NCBI GenBank assembly: GCA_004555205.1
Contig: SFIY01000003.1
Location: 69,866-133,865 of the forward strand
Length of the DNA stretch: 64,000 bases
From: Clostridiales bacterium
Lineage (GTDB): Bacteria > Bacillota > Clostridia > Oscillospirales > Oscillospiraceae
Reading direction: 5' to 3'
Numbering within the stretch: the first letter of the stretch is position 1; each line of letters begins with the position of its first letter. Shown piece by piece: positions 15,599-23,904 of the stretch. A program made the position numbers and the translations under genes. The notes beneath the pieces were generated by a model, which saw only the letters and a list, made by a program, of their open reading frames with translations, made no database searches and was not told where the DNA came from.

Positions 15599-16468
15599 TT
15601 ACTGCTTCTTCAGCGTATACAAAGCGTCGATCAGGTCGTTCAGATCGTCCACGCCGTAGTATTCCAGCTCGATGCGGCCCTTCTTGCGGCCGGAGACGAT
15701 CTTGCAGCCACGGCCTAAACGGCTGCTCAGCTCCCGGGCGGCCTCCTCGGCGTAATCCACGGAGATGCCGCTCTTCTGGGGCTTTTCCTTGGGCTGGGCG
15801 GTCAGCTTCTTGACCAAAAGCTCCGTCTGGCGCACGGACAGGTCGTTTTTGATGACGGTGGCAGCGGCCTTCTCCTGTGCTTCGGGGGCGAGGGGCAGCA
15901 GCGTGCGCGCATGACCGTTGCTCAACCGGCCGTCCTCCACCATGGCGCGCACCGAAGGGCACAGATGCAGCAGACGCAGGGCGTTGGCCACGGCGCTGCG
16001 GGACTTGCCCACACGCTGAGCGGTTTCCTCCTGGGTCATGTTGTACTGGCTCATCAGCATTTGGTACCCCTCGGCTTCTTCGATGGGGTTCAAATCCTCG
16101 CGCTGCAGATTTTCGATCATGGCCAGCTCCATGGCCTTGCGGTCATCGGCTTCAATGACAATTGCAGGCACTTCGCTCAAGCCTGCCATGCGGGCCGCGC
16201 GCCAACGGCGCTCGCCGGCGATGATCTGATAGTAGCCGGACTGCAGCTTGCGGACAGTCAGCGGCTGAATAATGCCGTGTTCGCGGATGGAATCGGCCAA
16301 ATCGGCCAGCGCATCGGCGTCAAACTGCTTTCTGGGCTGGGATGCGCAGCTCTCCACCTGTGAAATGGGGAGGAACAGGCTGTTTTTCTCCTCTCCGGAG
16401 TCCATCACGTCGTCGCCCAGCAGGGCGGCGAGGCCTTTGCCGAGGCCTTTGGAGGTGTTAGCCATCAA
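15599..16468 (-). CDS. parB: Chromosome partitioning protein ParB (Spo0J)
   Basis: ParB clamps at parS using CTP and spreads along DNA to form the centromere complex. The 289 aa contain the CTP-binding block GERRWRAARM (about 85-94), preceded by HGIIQPLTVRK, and then ENLQREDLNPIEEA and the helix-turn-helix (QEETAQRVGKSRSAVANALRLL) that reads parS. The C-terminal dimerisation domain ends LNDLIDALYTLKKQ. Three perfect parS sites lie within 2 kb. parA is immediately upstream on the same strand, 15 bases away. Confidence 0.96.
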   Translation of the reverse strand: MMANTSKGLGKGLAALLGDDVMDSGEEKNSLFLPISQVESCASQPRKQFDADALADLADSIREHGIIQPLTVRKLQSGYYQIIAGERRWRAARMAGLSEVPAIVIEADDRKAMELAMIENLQREDLNPIEEAEGYQMLMSQYNMTQEETAQRVGKSRSAVANALRLLHLCPSVRAMVEDGRLSNGHARTLLPLAPEAQEKAAATVIKNDLSVRQTELLVKKLTAQPKEKPQKSGISVDYAEEAARELSSRLGRGCKIVSGRKKGRIELEYYGVDDLNDLIDALYTLKKQ

Positions 16469-16483
16469 AAAATCTCCTTTCCG

Positions 16484-17239
16484 TTAGGGATTCTTTTTCA
16501 AAAATTCGGCGGCAAGCGCAATGTAAGCGTCTGCACCGCGGCAGTTGCCGTCATAGGAAGTGATGGGCTTGCCGTGACTGGGCGCTTCGCTCAGCCGCAC
16601 ATTGCGGGGGATCACCGTGCTGTAGACCTTTCCGGGGAAGAAGCGCTTCACTTCCTGCGCCACCTGCATAGCCAGATTGGTGCGGCCGTCAAACATGGTC
16701 AGCAAAACGCCCTCAATCTCCAGGCGGGGATTCATGTTCCGGCGCACGATGCGCACGGTGTTCATCAAGTCGCTCAGACCCTCCAGAGCATAGTATTCGC
16801 CCTGCAGCGGCACCAACAGGGAATGAGCGGCGCAGAGCGCGTTCAATGTCAGCAATTCCAACGAGGGCGGGCAGTCAATGAAAATGAAGTCATAATCGGC
16901 CTCCACAGCGTCCAGTGCGGTCTTCAGACGGAACTGGCGATCCTCCATTTCAATCATTTCAATACCGGCTCCTGCCAGCGCCTTGCTGCTGGGCAGCACA
17001 TCGCCGTAAGGCGTGGAGACGATGGCCTTTCGGGTATCGACCCCGTTGATCAGCACATCATATACCCCGTTGGACACGGACTTGTCCACGCCTATGCCGG
17101 AGGTGGCATTGGCCTGCGGGTCGAAATCGCACAAAAGCACCCGCTTGCCTGCCTGCTTCAAGGCCGCGCCCAGATTCACACAGGTTGTTGTTTTTCCCAC
17201 GCCGCCTTTTTGATTGACAATTGCTACAATCTTTGCCAC
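16484..17239 (-). CDS. parA: Chromosome partitioning ATPase ParA (Soj)
   Basis: This deviant Walker ATPase (KGGVGKTT, near residue 10) drives ParB-parS separation by nucleoid-bound ATP cycling. Other motifs are DFDPQANATSGIG and the switch FIDCPPSLELL. The start is uncertain: a GTG at 17239 gives VAKIVAIVNQKGG, matching the family's usual beginning, while a GTG four codons earlier (17251) is also possible; neither has a strong ribosome-binding site. The length is about 251 aa, normal for Soj. Two parS sites lie just upstream. Confidence 0.95.
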   Translation of the reverse strand: MAKIVAIVNQKGGVGKTTTCVNLGAALKQAGKRVLLCDFDPQANATSGIGVDKSVSNGVYDVLINGVDTRKAIVSTPYGDVLPSSKALAGAGIEMIEMEDRQFRLKTALDAVEADYDFIFIDCPPSLELLTLNALCAAHSLLVPLQGEYYALEGLSDLMNTVRIVRRNMNPRLEIEGVLLTMFDGRTNLAMQVAQEVKRFFPGKVYSTVIPRNVRLSEAPSHGKPITSYDGNCRGADAYIALAAEFLKKNP

Positions 17240-17358
17240 GAAACAGCCCACTCGCTTTCTTTGGTAGTTTATTTCTGATTTATATAGTATACCACAAAGA
17301 AAAATTGTTGCAATAGCGCAGAGGAAGAAAAATACAAAAACTTTGCATGGGGTGGCCG

Positions 17359-17374
17359 TGTTTCACGTGAAACA
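17359..17374. promoter_or_regulatory. parS: parS site 2
   Basis: Perfect TGTTTCACGTGAAACA in the region upstream of parA. Confidence 0.97.
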
Positions 17375-17402
17375 GTGACCGCAGCACAAAAAGACAGGCA
17401 GA

Positions 17403-17418
17403 TGTTTCACGTGAAACA
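17403..17418. promoter_or_regulatory. parS: parS site 3
   Basis: A further perfect copy, 44 bases from site 2 (four helical turns), close to the end of the GH13 gene. Confidence 0.97.
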
Positions 17419-17430
17419 TCTGCCTGCGGA

Positions 17431-19296
17431 TCAAATCAACACAAGGGCGGACAGCGGCGGCAAGCACAGGTGCAGCAGCCGGTCGCGGACAAAGAACTGC
17501 TGGGAGGTCAGGGCGTCGGTGGCCAGAGACCCATCCCAGGGGAGCGTCAGCTCCAGCGGTTCGGTGGAGGCGTTCAGCGCGGTGACGGTTGTCTCATCGC
17601 CGCTCCGACGGCGCAGCACCAGTCCGGCGCCCCGGGCATAGAGATAGGTGATGTCGCCTGCCTGCAGGGAGGGTCGGGAGCGGCGGAGCCGGCCTAAGGT
17701 TTGATAGTAACGGAGGAGCTTTTGGTTTTCCTCGCCCCAAGGGTAGGTGCCGCGGTTAAAGGGATCTTCAAAGCCCTCCATGCCCACCTCGTCACCGTAG
17801 TATACCGTGGGCGAGCCGGGGAAGGAGTAGAGCAGGGCCGCCGCCAACTTCAGCCGCTGCAGAGCCAAAAAGCGCTCGGCGGGGGAGAGACGGTAGGCGG
17901 CACGGCCGTCCTTATCCTGCGGCGGCTGTATGGCACCTAAAAGCGTTAGAATACGGGGGGTGTCGTGGGTGCCCAAGGAGTTCATGGCGGAATAAAAAGC
18001 GGCGGGGGGATAGTTCTCACGGAGCGTCTCCATGGTCTCCTTAAAATCTGCCGCATCACCGCCGCGCAGCCAATCCAGAGCCGCGTTGCGGAAGGGGTAA
18101 TTCATCAGGCCGTGGGTTTCGCTGCCCAGCAAATACCGGCGGCGCTGCGAATAGGCGATCTTGTTGCTGCCGTCCTCCCAGACCTCGCCCAAAAGAAAGC
18201 TGTCCGGCTTTTCCTCTGCCATCACCCGACGAATCTCGGCAATAAAGTCGTCGGGGAGTTCGTCCGCCACATCCAGACGCCATGCCGAGGCGCCGCAGCG
18301 CAGCCAATGGCGCACCACGCTGTCTTCACCGGTGATGATAAACCGGCGATAGGTGGGGTCATGCTCGTTCACCGCAGGCAGCGTGTGAATCCCCCACCAA
18401 CATTCATAGCGGTCGGGCCAATGGTGGAACTGATACCAAGGAGCGTACAGCGACACGGGACTCTGCGCCGCACCCAACTGGGAATAAAACCCTGCGGCAT
18501 TAAAGTAGCGGCTGTTAGAGCCGGTATGATTGAACACCCCGTCAAGCATCACGCGCATGCCGCGCTTGGCGGCCTCGGCGCAAAGACAGCGAAAATCCTC
18601 CTCCGAGCCCAACATGGGGTCGATGGCCAGATAATCGGCGGTATCATAGCGGTGATTGCTGGCGGATTCAAAAATCGGGTTCAGGTAAATGGTGGTGACG
18701 GAAAGACTTTGCAGATAGTCCAGCTTGCTGATAATGCCCTGCAGGTCACCGCCGAAAAAGTCGCGGTTGGTGATCTGCCCGTCGGCTTCCGGACGGTAAA
18801 GAGGCTGGTCAGACCAGTTTTCGTGCACCAGCCGGTCGCCCACCATGCCGGTGGGGTCGGGCATACGGCTGCGGCAAAAGCGATCTGGAAATATCTGGTA
18901 AGTCACGCCGGCGCCGAACCAGGACGGCGTCACGCCCTCGCCGTCATAGACGGTGAGCTGCCAGCGCTGCAATTGCGCTTCGTGACAGTAACCGTTACGG
19001 CCGAAGCAGACGCAGGAGCCGTCCCGACGGGTGAAGCGGAAGCCGTACCAGAGCAGGTCGGGCTGTGAGGGGACAGGCAATGTGCCGCAAAACAGGTCCC
19101 CCTGATCGCCCACGGCAGGAAGCGGGATGCTCAGATCACGGGCGGCAAATTCGCAATGGCACAGCAGCGACGCGGAAACAAAATCCTCACGACGCAGAGG
19201 ACGGAGGGTAAAAGTGACCTCGGTGCTGCACGCAGCAGCACCGAAGGGAGATTTATACCGACTGTCGCGGGGATCAAAGACAAAGGCATTCGTCAT
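17431..19296 (-). CDS. Glycoside hydrolase family 13 (neopullulanase/cyclomaltodextrinase-like)
   Basis: The 621 aa have an N-terminal beta-sandwich of about 120 residues, then the GH13 barrel (GAGVTYQIFPDRF). The catalytic residues are visible: the nucleophile Asp in AWRLDVAD (near 341), the acid/base Glu in LLGEVWED (near 370) and the stabilising Asp in LGTHDTPR (near 445). There is no signal peptide, so it should act in the cytosol on imported maltodextrins or cyclodextrins. The N-terminal domain and the MPDPTGMVGD insertion favour the neopullulanase group. GAGGT precedes the ATG. It lies downstream of mrdA, 24 bases away. Confidence 0.93.
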   Translation of the reverse strand: MTNAFVFDPRDSRYKSPFGAAACSTEVTFTLRPLRREDFVSASLLCHCEFAARDLSIPLPAVGDQGDLFCGTLPVPSQPDLLWYGFRFTRRDGSCVCFGRNGYCHEAQLQRWQLTVYDGEGVTPSWFGAGVTYQIFPDRFCRSRMPDPTGMVGDRLVHENWSDQPLYRPEADGQITNRDFFGGDLQGIISKLDYLQSLSVTTIYLNPIFESASNHRYDTADYLAIDPMLGSEEDFRCLCAEAAKRGMRVMLDGVFNHTGSNSRYFNAAGFYSQLGAAQSPVSLYAPWYQFHHWPDRYECWWGIHTLPAVNEHDPTYRRFIITGEDSVVRHWLRCGASAWRLDVADELPDDFIAEIRRVMAEEKPDSFLLGEVWEDGSNKIAYSQRRRYLLGSETHGLMNYPFRNAALDWLRGGDAADFKETMETLRENYPPAAFYSAMNSLGTHDTPRILTLLGAIQPPQDKDGRAAYRLSPAERFLALQRLKLAAALLYSFPGSPTVYYGDEVGMEGFEDPFNRGTYPWGEENQKLLRYYQTLGRLRRSRPSLQAGDITYLYARGAGLVLRRRSGDETTVTALNASTEPLELTLPWDGSLATDALTSQQFFVRDRLLHLCLPPLSALVLI

Positions 19297-19320
19297 GGCA
19301 GATACCTCTACGGAATGGTT

Positions 19321-21405
19321 TTACTGCATTATTGTGTTTTCGCCCACAATGGCGGTACCGATCTCATCGTGTGAGAAGTAGGAGTTGATAATCTCCACGG
19401 CGGTACTGGCCAAGGCTGCGCCGGCGCCGCCCTTTTCAATGGAAACGGCTACCGCGATCTCGGGATCCTCATAGGGGGCAAAGGCGACAAAGACGCCGTT
19501 GCTGGTTTCGGAACTGCCGGTTTCGGCCGTACCGGTTTTGGCGCCGGCAGATACCACGCACTTGCTGAAATAATAGGAAAGGCTGGAGGTGGTCAGGTCG
19601 TGCATACCGGTTTTGACCGCTTCCACGGTGCTGTCCTTCATTTTCACCACATTCACGGGGCCCTTATTGTAGGCATAGACCAGTGTGGTGTTATCGTAGG
19701 ATTTCACATTCTTGAGAAGGTGCGCTTCATAATGCTCGCCGTCACCCACCAGCGTGGCAATATAGTTGGCGAGCTGCAGGGGCGTAAAGAGATGATAGCT
19801 CTGGCCGATGGCAGCCGTCAGCGTTTGACCGTCCGTCCATTCCAGGTCGTTTGCCTCGGCATATTCCGGCGAGGCAACGGCGCCCTTGCTCTCCGCGCCG
19901 TTCTTGCCGCCGATCTCGATGCCGGTATATTCACCCAGACCGAACTGGCGGGCATAGCTTGCCAGCGTTTCGATGCCTGTCAGGCGCCCGACCTCATAGA
20001 AGAAGTAGTTGCACGACACCGTCAGCGCTTCGCTCACATCCACTGCGCCGTGGGTGCCGCCGGTGTTGGAATAGATCCAGCATCTGGGCTGGGGAGAGGA
20101 GTAATAGTCGTAAATGCCGCGGTCCACAACGGTGGTGGAGGTCGTGATAGTGCCGCTTTCCAGTGCGGCCACCGCCGTGCAGGGCTTGAAGGTGGAGCCG
20201 GGAGGATAGGTGCCCTGGGTGGCGCGGTTATAAAGGGGCGTGCCCTCCTCATCATTGACAAGGTCATCGTAAATCTCGTCCCACTTGGACAAATCGTAGG
20301 TGGGATACGACGCCATGGCCAGCACTTCGCCGCTGCCCACGCCGATGACCACCGCGGCGGCGCCGCGGGTGAGGCCGTCGGCCTCCGTCATCTCCTGCAC
20401 CGTTGCCGCCAGCGCCTTTTCCGTATCGGCCTGCAGGTCAATGTCAAGCGTCAGGGCCACCGTGTTGCCGGGCTGCGGCTCTTTGGTATACAGCTCGCCG
20501 GTGATCTTGCCGTCGGCATCGGTGGTGATCAGGCGGGTGCCGTTGGTGCCGTGGAGATAGTCCTCAAACGCCTCCTCCACCCCGTCCCGGCCCACCAGCG
20601 TGTTCATCAGGTAGCCCTTATCCCGGTAGCCGATGATGCCGTTTTCCTTGTCGCCCTCCCAGTCCTCCTGATAGATGGGGGAGAGGCGGCCGAGAATGTG
20701 CGCGGCATAGGTGGTGTTATAAACACGGGCAGAGGCAGTGCCGGTTTTGACGCCCTCGTAGTGCCCGTCCACCACCTGAGCGATCAGCTCCACCGTAATA
20801 TCGGAGGCGAAGACATAGTTGCTGCCCAGCAGATGATGCACCGACAGCTCATAGCGGACGCCGGCGATCAGACGCGCCTGGGCATCGGTATAGGTATCGT
20901 CAATGCCATAGAGCTCACGCAGTAGGGCAAAAAACGCGTCCGCCGTGATACCGGGGGTGAGAGAGGGCGAGGTATGGTAGGGTATATCCCGGTTTTCCAG
21001 GAACATCTCAAAGTTTTCATCCATTTTTTTGGTATAGGTCACCGGCACAGACTTGCTCAAGGGCAAGGTGTCGTGCCAGGACATCTTGTTCTTCTGACAA
21101 AGCTGAATCAAGCGCCAGATGGCCGCATTTTCCCGCGCATCATCGTCGTCAAAGACCGAATCGTCCAATGTAAGCGTATAGGTGAGGCGATTGGATACCA
21201 GCACCTTGCCGTTGCGGTCGGTGATAATGCCGCGGGAGGCCTCCACCGTTTCCGTGGTAGCGTTGCTGGTGATGGACTTGGCACGGTACTCGCTGCCGTG
21301 GATGATCTGGGTGGAACAGAGCACCGCCAAATACGCCAAAAGCACGGCACCGAACAGGCCGAGCAATATATGCAGGCGGGTTTTCAAGGGATTGGAAGAC
21401 TTCAT
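19321..21405 (-). CDS. mrdA: Penicillin-binding protein 2, elongation transpeptidase
   Basis: The 694 aa include an N-terminal membrane anchor (HILLGLFGAVLLAYLAVLC, about 12-30), a PBP dimerisation domain with SRGIITDRNGKVL, and a transpeptidase domain. The catalytic motifs are SxxK in PGSTFKPCTA (Ser near 404), SCN near 464 and KTGT near 620. It cross-links peptidoglycan in the Rod (elongation) complex with MreC/MreD. The gene order mreC-mreD-mrdA supports this role. GAAAGGAG precedes the ATG. mreB and rodA are not in the window. Confidence 0.93.
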   Translation of the reverse strand: MKSSNPLKTRLHILLGLFGAVLLAYLAVLCSTQIIHGSEYRAKSITSNATTETVEASRGIITDRNGKVLVSNRLTYTLTLDDSVFDDDDARENAAIWRLIQLCQKNKMSWHDTLPLSKSVPVTYTKKMDENFEMFLENRDIPYHTSPSLTPGITADAFFALLRELYGIDDTYTDAQARLIAGVRYELSVHHLLGSNYVFASDITVELIAQVVDGHYEGVKTGTASARVYNTTYAAHILGRLSPIYQEDWEGDKENGIIGYRDKGYLMNTLVGRDGVEEAFEDYLHGTNGTRLITTDADGKITGELYTKEPQPGNTVALTLDIDLQADTEKALAATVQEMTEADGLTRGAAAVVIGVGSGEVLAMASYPTYDLSKWDEIYDDLVNDEEGTPLYNRATQGTYPPGSTFKPCTAVAALESGTITTSTTVVDRGIYDYYSSPQPRCWIYSNTGGTHGAVDVSEALTVSCNYFFYEVGRLTGIETLASYARQFGLGEYTGIEIGGKNGAESKGAVASPEYAEANDLEWTDGQTLTAAIGQSYHLFTPLQLANYIATLVGDGEHYEAHLLKNVKSYDNTTLVYAYNKGPVNVVKMKDSTVEAVKTGMHDLTTSSLSYYFSKCVVSAGAKTGTAETGSSETSNGVFVAFAPYEDPEIAVAVSIEKGGAGAALASTAVEIINSYFSHDEIGTAIVGENTIMQ

Positions 21406-21444
21406 GAGGTGCTCCTTTCAAGCAGAGGGGATCAGACCGGTATA

Positions 21445-21945
21445 TCAATATACCGCAGTTCGCTTATGCAGCCAGCGGTAGGGGAAATAGACCAGCGGCA
21501 TGCATGCCACGGAAATCAGCTCCTTCCCCATCAGCAGCAGCGCCGGAAGAAGGGAGATGCCCGCACGGTAGGAGAGAAACAGCATCTGCAGCAGGTCACA
21601 CAGGACGATGGACAAAATCGAGACGAGGAAGGCGCACAGCAGGCCCGGCACAATCAGATGCTTAGCGATCAGCATTACGGTGACAGCCACCACGAAGAAG
21701 GCCAGCGTATAAAAGCAGGGGATGGGACCGGTGGTGGTCAAGTCGGTCAGCAAACCGAAAATCAGTGAAAAAACAACGCCCTCATTGCCCTCCCACATGG
21801 TGGCCAGTGCCACGATCAGCGGCAGGAGGAACGGATGAATACCCCAGAGGGTGATATGATTCAACAGCAGGCTTTGCAGTACCACAAAAAGCAGTGTGGC
21901 AAGTCCGTAAAGCAGCCATTTGATGGCAAAATTCCGTCGCGTCAT
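21445..21945 (-). CDS. mreD: Rod shape-determining protein MreD
   Basis: The 166-aa integral membrane protein has about five hydrophobic segments. The MreD landmarks are HPFLLPLIVALATMWEGNEGVVFSLIFGLLTDL (about 37-68) and a basic C-terminus (FPYRWLHKR). It connects MreC and the cytoplasmic MreB to the elongation enzymes. It lies between mreC (11-base gap) and mrdA (39-base gap) on the same strand. Confidence 0.93.
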   Translation of the reverse strand: MTRRNFAIKWLLYGLATLLFVVLQSLLLNHITLWGIHPFLLPLIVALATMWEGNEGVVFSLIFGLLTDLTTTGPIPCFYTLAFFVVAVTVMLIAKHLIVPGLLCAFLVSILSIVLCDLLQMLFLSYRAGISLLPALLLMGKELISVACMPLVYFPYRWLHKRTAVY

Positions 21946-21956
21946 AGGCGCCCTCC

Positions 21957-22796
21957 TCAGTCAACCACGTCAAAGGAGGTGATGACAAACACTTCCGTCA
22001 GCTCCGAGAGGTCTGCCTGCGGCGCGAGAATGGCGTATTTGGTCAAACCGCCGTCGTCCGTGAGGATCTCCTCCACCGAGCCGATGACCAGGCCCGAGGG
22101 ATAATAGCCGCCAAGACCCGAAGTGACCACCAGATCGCCGTTGATGAGACTGCTCTCGCTTTCCAGATAGCTGAGCTTAAGGCGGTTGCGGCCCATCAGG
22201 CTCAAATCGCCCATGGCCACCGTAGTCTCGCCGGTGCGGAAAACCTTGGCGCCGATCTGGGCCTCGGTATCCAATACGGTGGCCACCGTGCACCAGTTAA
22301 GGCCGGCTTCCGTCACGATGCCTACCAGGTAACCCTCGCTGTCCACCACGCAGTTGCCCTGCACAATGCCGCAGGAGGTGCCCTTGCTCAGCGTCAGGGT
22401 GGAGGCCCAATTGGAGCTGCTGTGCCCGGTGATATAGGCCGATTCAAAGACAAAATCACGGCGCTGCTGACGCAGGCCCAGCAAGGTGCGCAATCGTTCG
22501 TTCTCCTCACTGTCAACATTGGCCTGACGCACGCTCTGCTCCAGTTCGGCAACCTGGCGGCGCAGCTCGGCGTTTTCCTCTTTCAGCTCGTCCACCGATT
22601 CAAAGTGCTCAAAAATATTGTCTGCCCAACGCGATACGGCAGCTCCGGCGGCGCGAAACGGCGAGGCCACCACACCGGCCGCATTGTGCAAAAAGCCTGT
22701 GCCGCCGCTGACGGCTGACACAATGCACATAATGACCGCGATCAGCGTGACGGCGGCCAAAACCCAGATTCCGTTTTTGGAGAAGAACTTTTTCAT
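21957..22796 (-). CDS. mreC: Rod shape-determining protein MreC
   Basis: The 279 aa have an N-terminal transmembrane helix (WVLAAVTLIAVIMCIVSAVSG), a coiled coil (about 65-105, FESVDELKEENAELRRQVAELEQSV) and the extracellular beta domain with GNCVVDSEGYLVGIVTEAG and LVVTSGLGGYYPSGLVIG, as in MreC. It anchors and activates the elongation complex outside the membrane. AAGGAAAC precedes the ATG. maf lies 12 bases upstream on the same strand, a common arrangement. Confidence 0.94.
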   Translation of the reverse strand: MKKFFSKNGIWVLAAVTLIAVIMCIVSAVSGGTGFLHNAAGVVASPFRAAGAAVSRWADNIFEHFESVDELKEENAELRRQVAELEQSVRQANVDSEENERLRTLLGLRQQRRDFVFESAYITGHSSSNWASTLTLSKGTSCGIVQGNCVVDSEGYLVGIVTEAGLNWCTVATVLDTEAQIGAKVFRTGETTVAMGDLSLMGRNRLKLSYLESESSLINGDLVVTSGLGGYYPSGLVIGSVEEILTDDGGLTKYAILAPQADLSELTEVFVITSFDVVD

Positions 22797-22808
22797 AATC
22801 CAGTTTCC

Positions 22809-23381
22809 TTACGATAAAAGTGTGATGCCGAACTCCTGCAGCATACGGCTGACAAGCAGGACGGGCAGGCCCATAACATTGAAAAAATCGCCGTCAATAC
22901 GCTCCACCAACAGAGCGCCCTGCCCCTGCACGCCGTAGGCGCCGGCTTTATCCATGGGCTCGCCGCCGGCAATGTAGGCGCGAAGCTCCGCCTCGGCAGC
23001 CGGTCGGAAATAGACATCCGTGACGGCGCTCTTTGTCAGCATACGGTCGCCCTGCCGCAGCGTCACGCCGGTGCACACCGTGTGGCGGCGGCCGGCAAGG
23101 GCCGTCAGCATACGCAGCGCGTCGTCCGCGTCGGCAGGCTTGCCTAAACGCTTGTCATCCAAAAAGACCATGGTGTCGGCGGTTATGACGATCTCGTCCG
23201 CAGCGGAGGGCACCGCCAGCGATTTTTCCCGGGAGATGTAGGAGACGATCTCCGCAGGCGTCAGGCCGTCGGGATACCGTTCCTCCACCTGCGGGACGCG
23301 GACGGTGAAATCCGTGATTCCCATGCGCTGCAGCAGCTCCTGACGGCGGGGTGAGCCGGAGGCAAGTACGATGTGTGCCAT
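22809..23381 (-). CDS. maf: Maf-type nucleotide pyrophosphatase
   Basis: Maf proteins hydrolyse dTTP, UTP or modified nucleotides and have been linked to septum control. The ATG at 23381 gives MAHIVLASGSPRRQELL, the exact family start, with 190 aa. Other motifs are REKSLAV, TADTMVFLDDKRLGKP and GAYGVQGQGALLVERIDGDFFNVMGLP. A GTG three codons earlier overlaps the dut stop as GTGA and is an alternative start. The position between dut and mreC fits the usual maf-mre neighbourhood. Confidence 0.94.
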   Translation of the reverse strand: MAHIVLASGSPRRQELLQRMGITDFTVRVPQVEERYPDGLTPAEIVSYISREKSLAVPSAADEIVITADTMVFLDDKRLGKPADADDALRMLTALAGRRHTVCTGVTLRQGDRMLTKSAVTDVYFRPAAEAELRAYIAGGEPMDKAGAYGVQGQGALLVERIDGDFFNVMGLPVLLVSRMLQEFGITLLS

Positions 23382-23386
23382 ATCCG

Positions 23387-23836
23387 TCACCTGCCCGTAG
23401 AGCCGAAGCCGCCGGTGCCGCGCTCCGTTTCGTCCAGCGTATCGGTGAGGGTGATCTGAGGCTGTACCACGGGGACCACCATCAACTGGGCAATGCGGTC
23501 GCCGGGTTGGATGGTATAGCTCTCCTCAGAGAGATTCACCAGACCCACGCCGATCTCGCCGCGATAATCGCTGTCAATCACGCCCACGCCGTTGGAGAGG
23601 CAGATACCCTTTTTAATCCCCAGTCCGCTGCGGGCAAAGACCAGCGCCACATACGCCGCCGAGGGCAAAGCAATGGCGATGCCGGTGGAGACCAGCGCGC
23701 GCTGGGAGGCGGCCAAGGTAATGGGCTCGTCGATGCAGGCGCACAGGTCCATGGCGGCGGCGCCGGGGGTGGCAAAGTGGGGGACGGGAATGTCCTGTCC
23801 GATACGAGGGGAGAGCGCTTTGATTTTCAGTTCCAT
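23387..23836 (-). CDS. dut: Deoxyuridine 5'-triphosphate nucleotidohydrolase
   Basis: This trimeric dUTPase converts dUTP to dUMP and pyrophosphate, keeping uracil out of DNA. The ATG at 23836 with AAAGGTG upstream gives 149 aa; longer in-frame starts are unlikely. The five dUTPase motifs are visible, including PGAAAMDLCA, ARSGLGIKKGI, NGVGVIDSDYRGEI, GDRIAQLMVVP and the C-terminal GTGGFGSTGR that closes over the substrate. Its stop is adjacent to or overlaps the start of maf. Confidence 0.96.
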   Translation of the reverse strand: MELKIKALSPRIGQDIPVPHFATPGAAAMDLCACIDEPITLAASQRALVSTGIAIALPSAAYVALVFARSGLGIKKGICLSNGVGVIDSDYRGEIGVGLVNLSEESYTIQPGDRIAQLMVVPVVQPQITLTDTLDETERGTGGFGSTGR

Positions 23837-23904
23837 AGTAACACCTTTTGTCGGTAAAATTGATAACAAACTGTAAAATATAGATAGAATATTACGAACA
23901 GTGA

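Noticed and set aside
23224..23237. Near match to the Bacillus Noc-binding site (12 of 14 positions)
   Set aside because: It is within the coding sequence for a conserved Maf segment, is a single copy, and such a match is plausible by chance in 64 kb.
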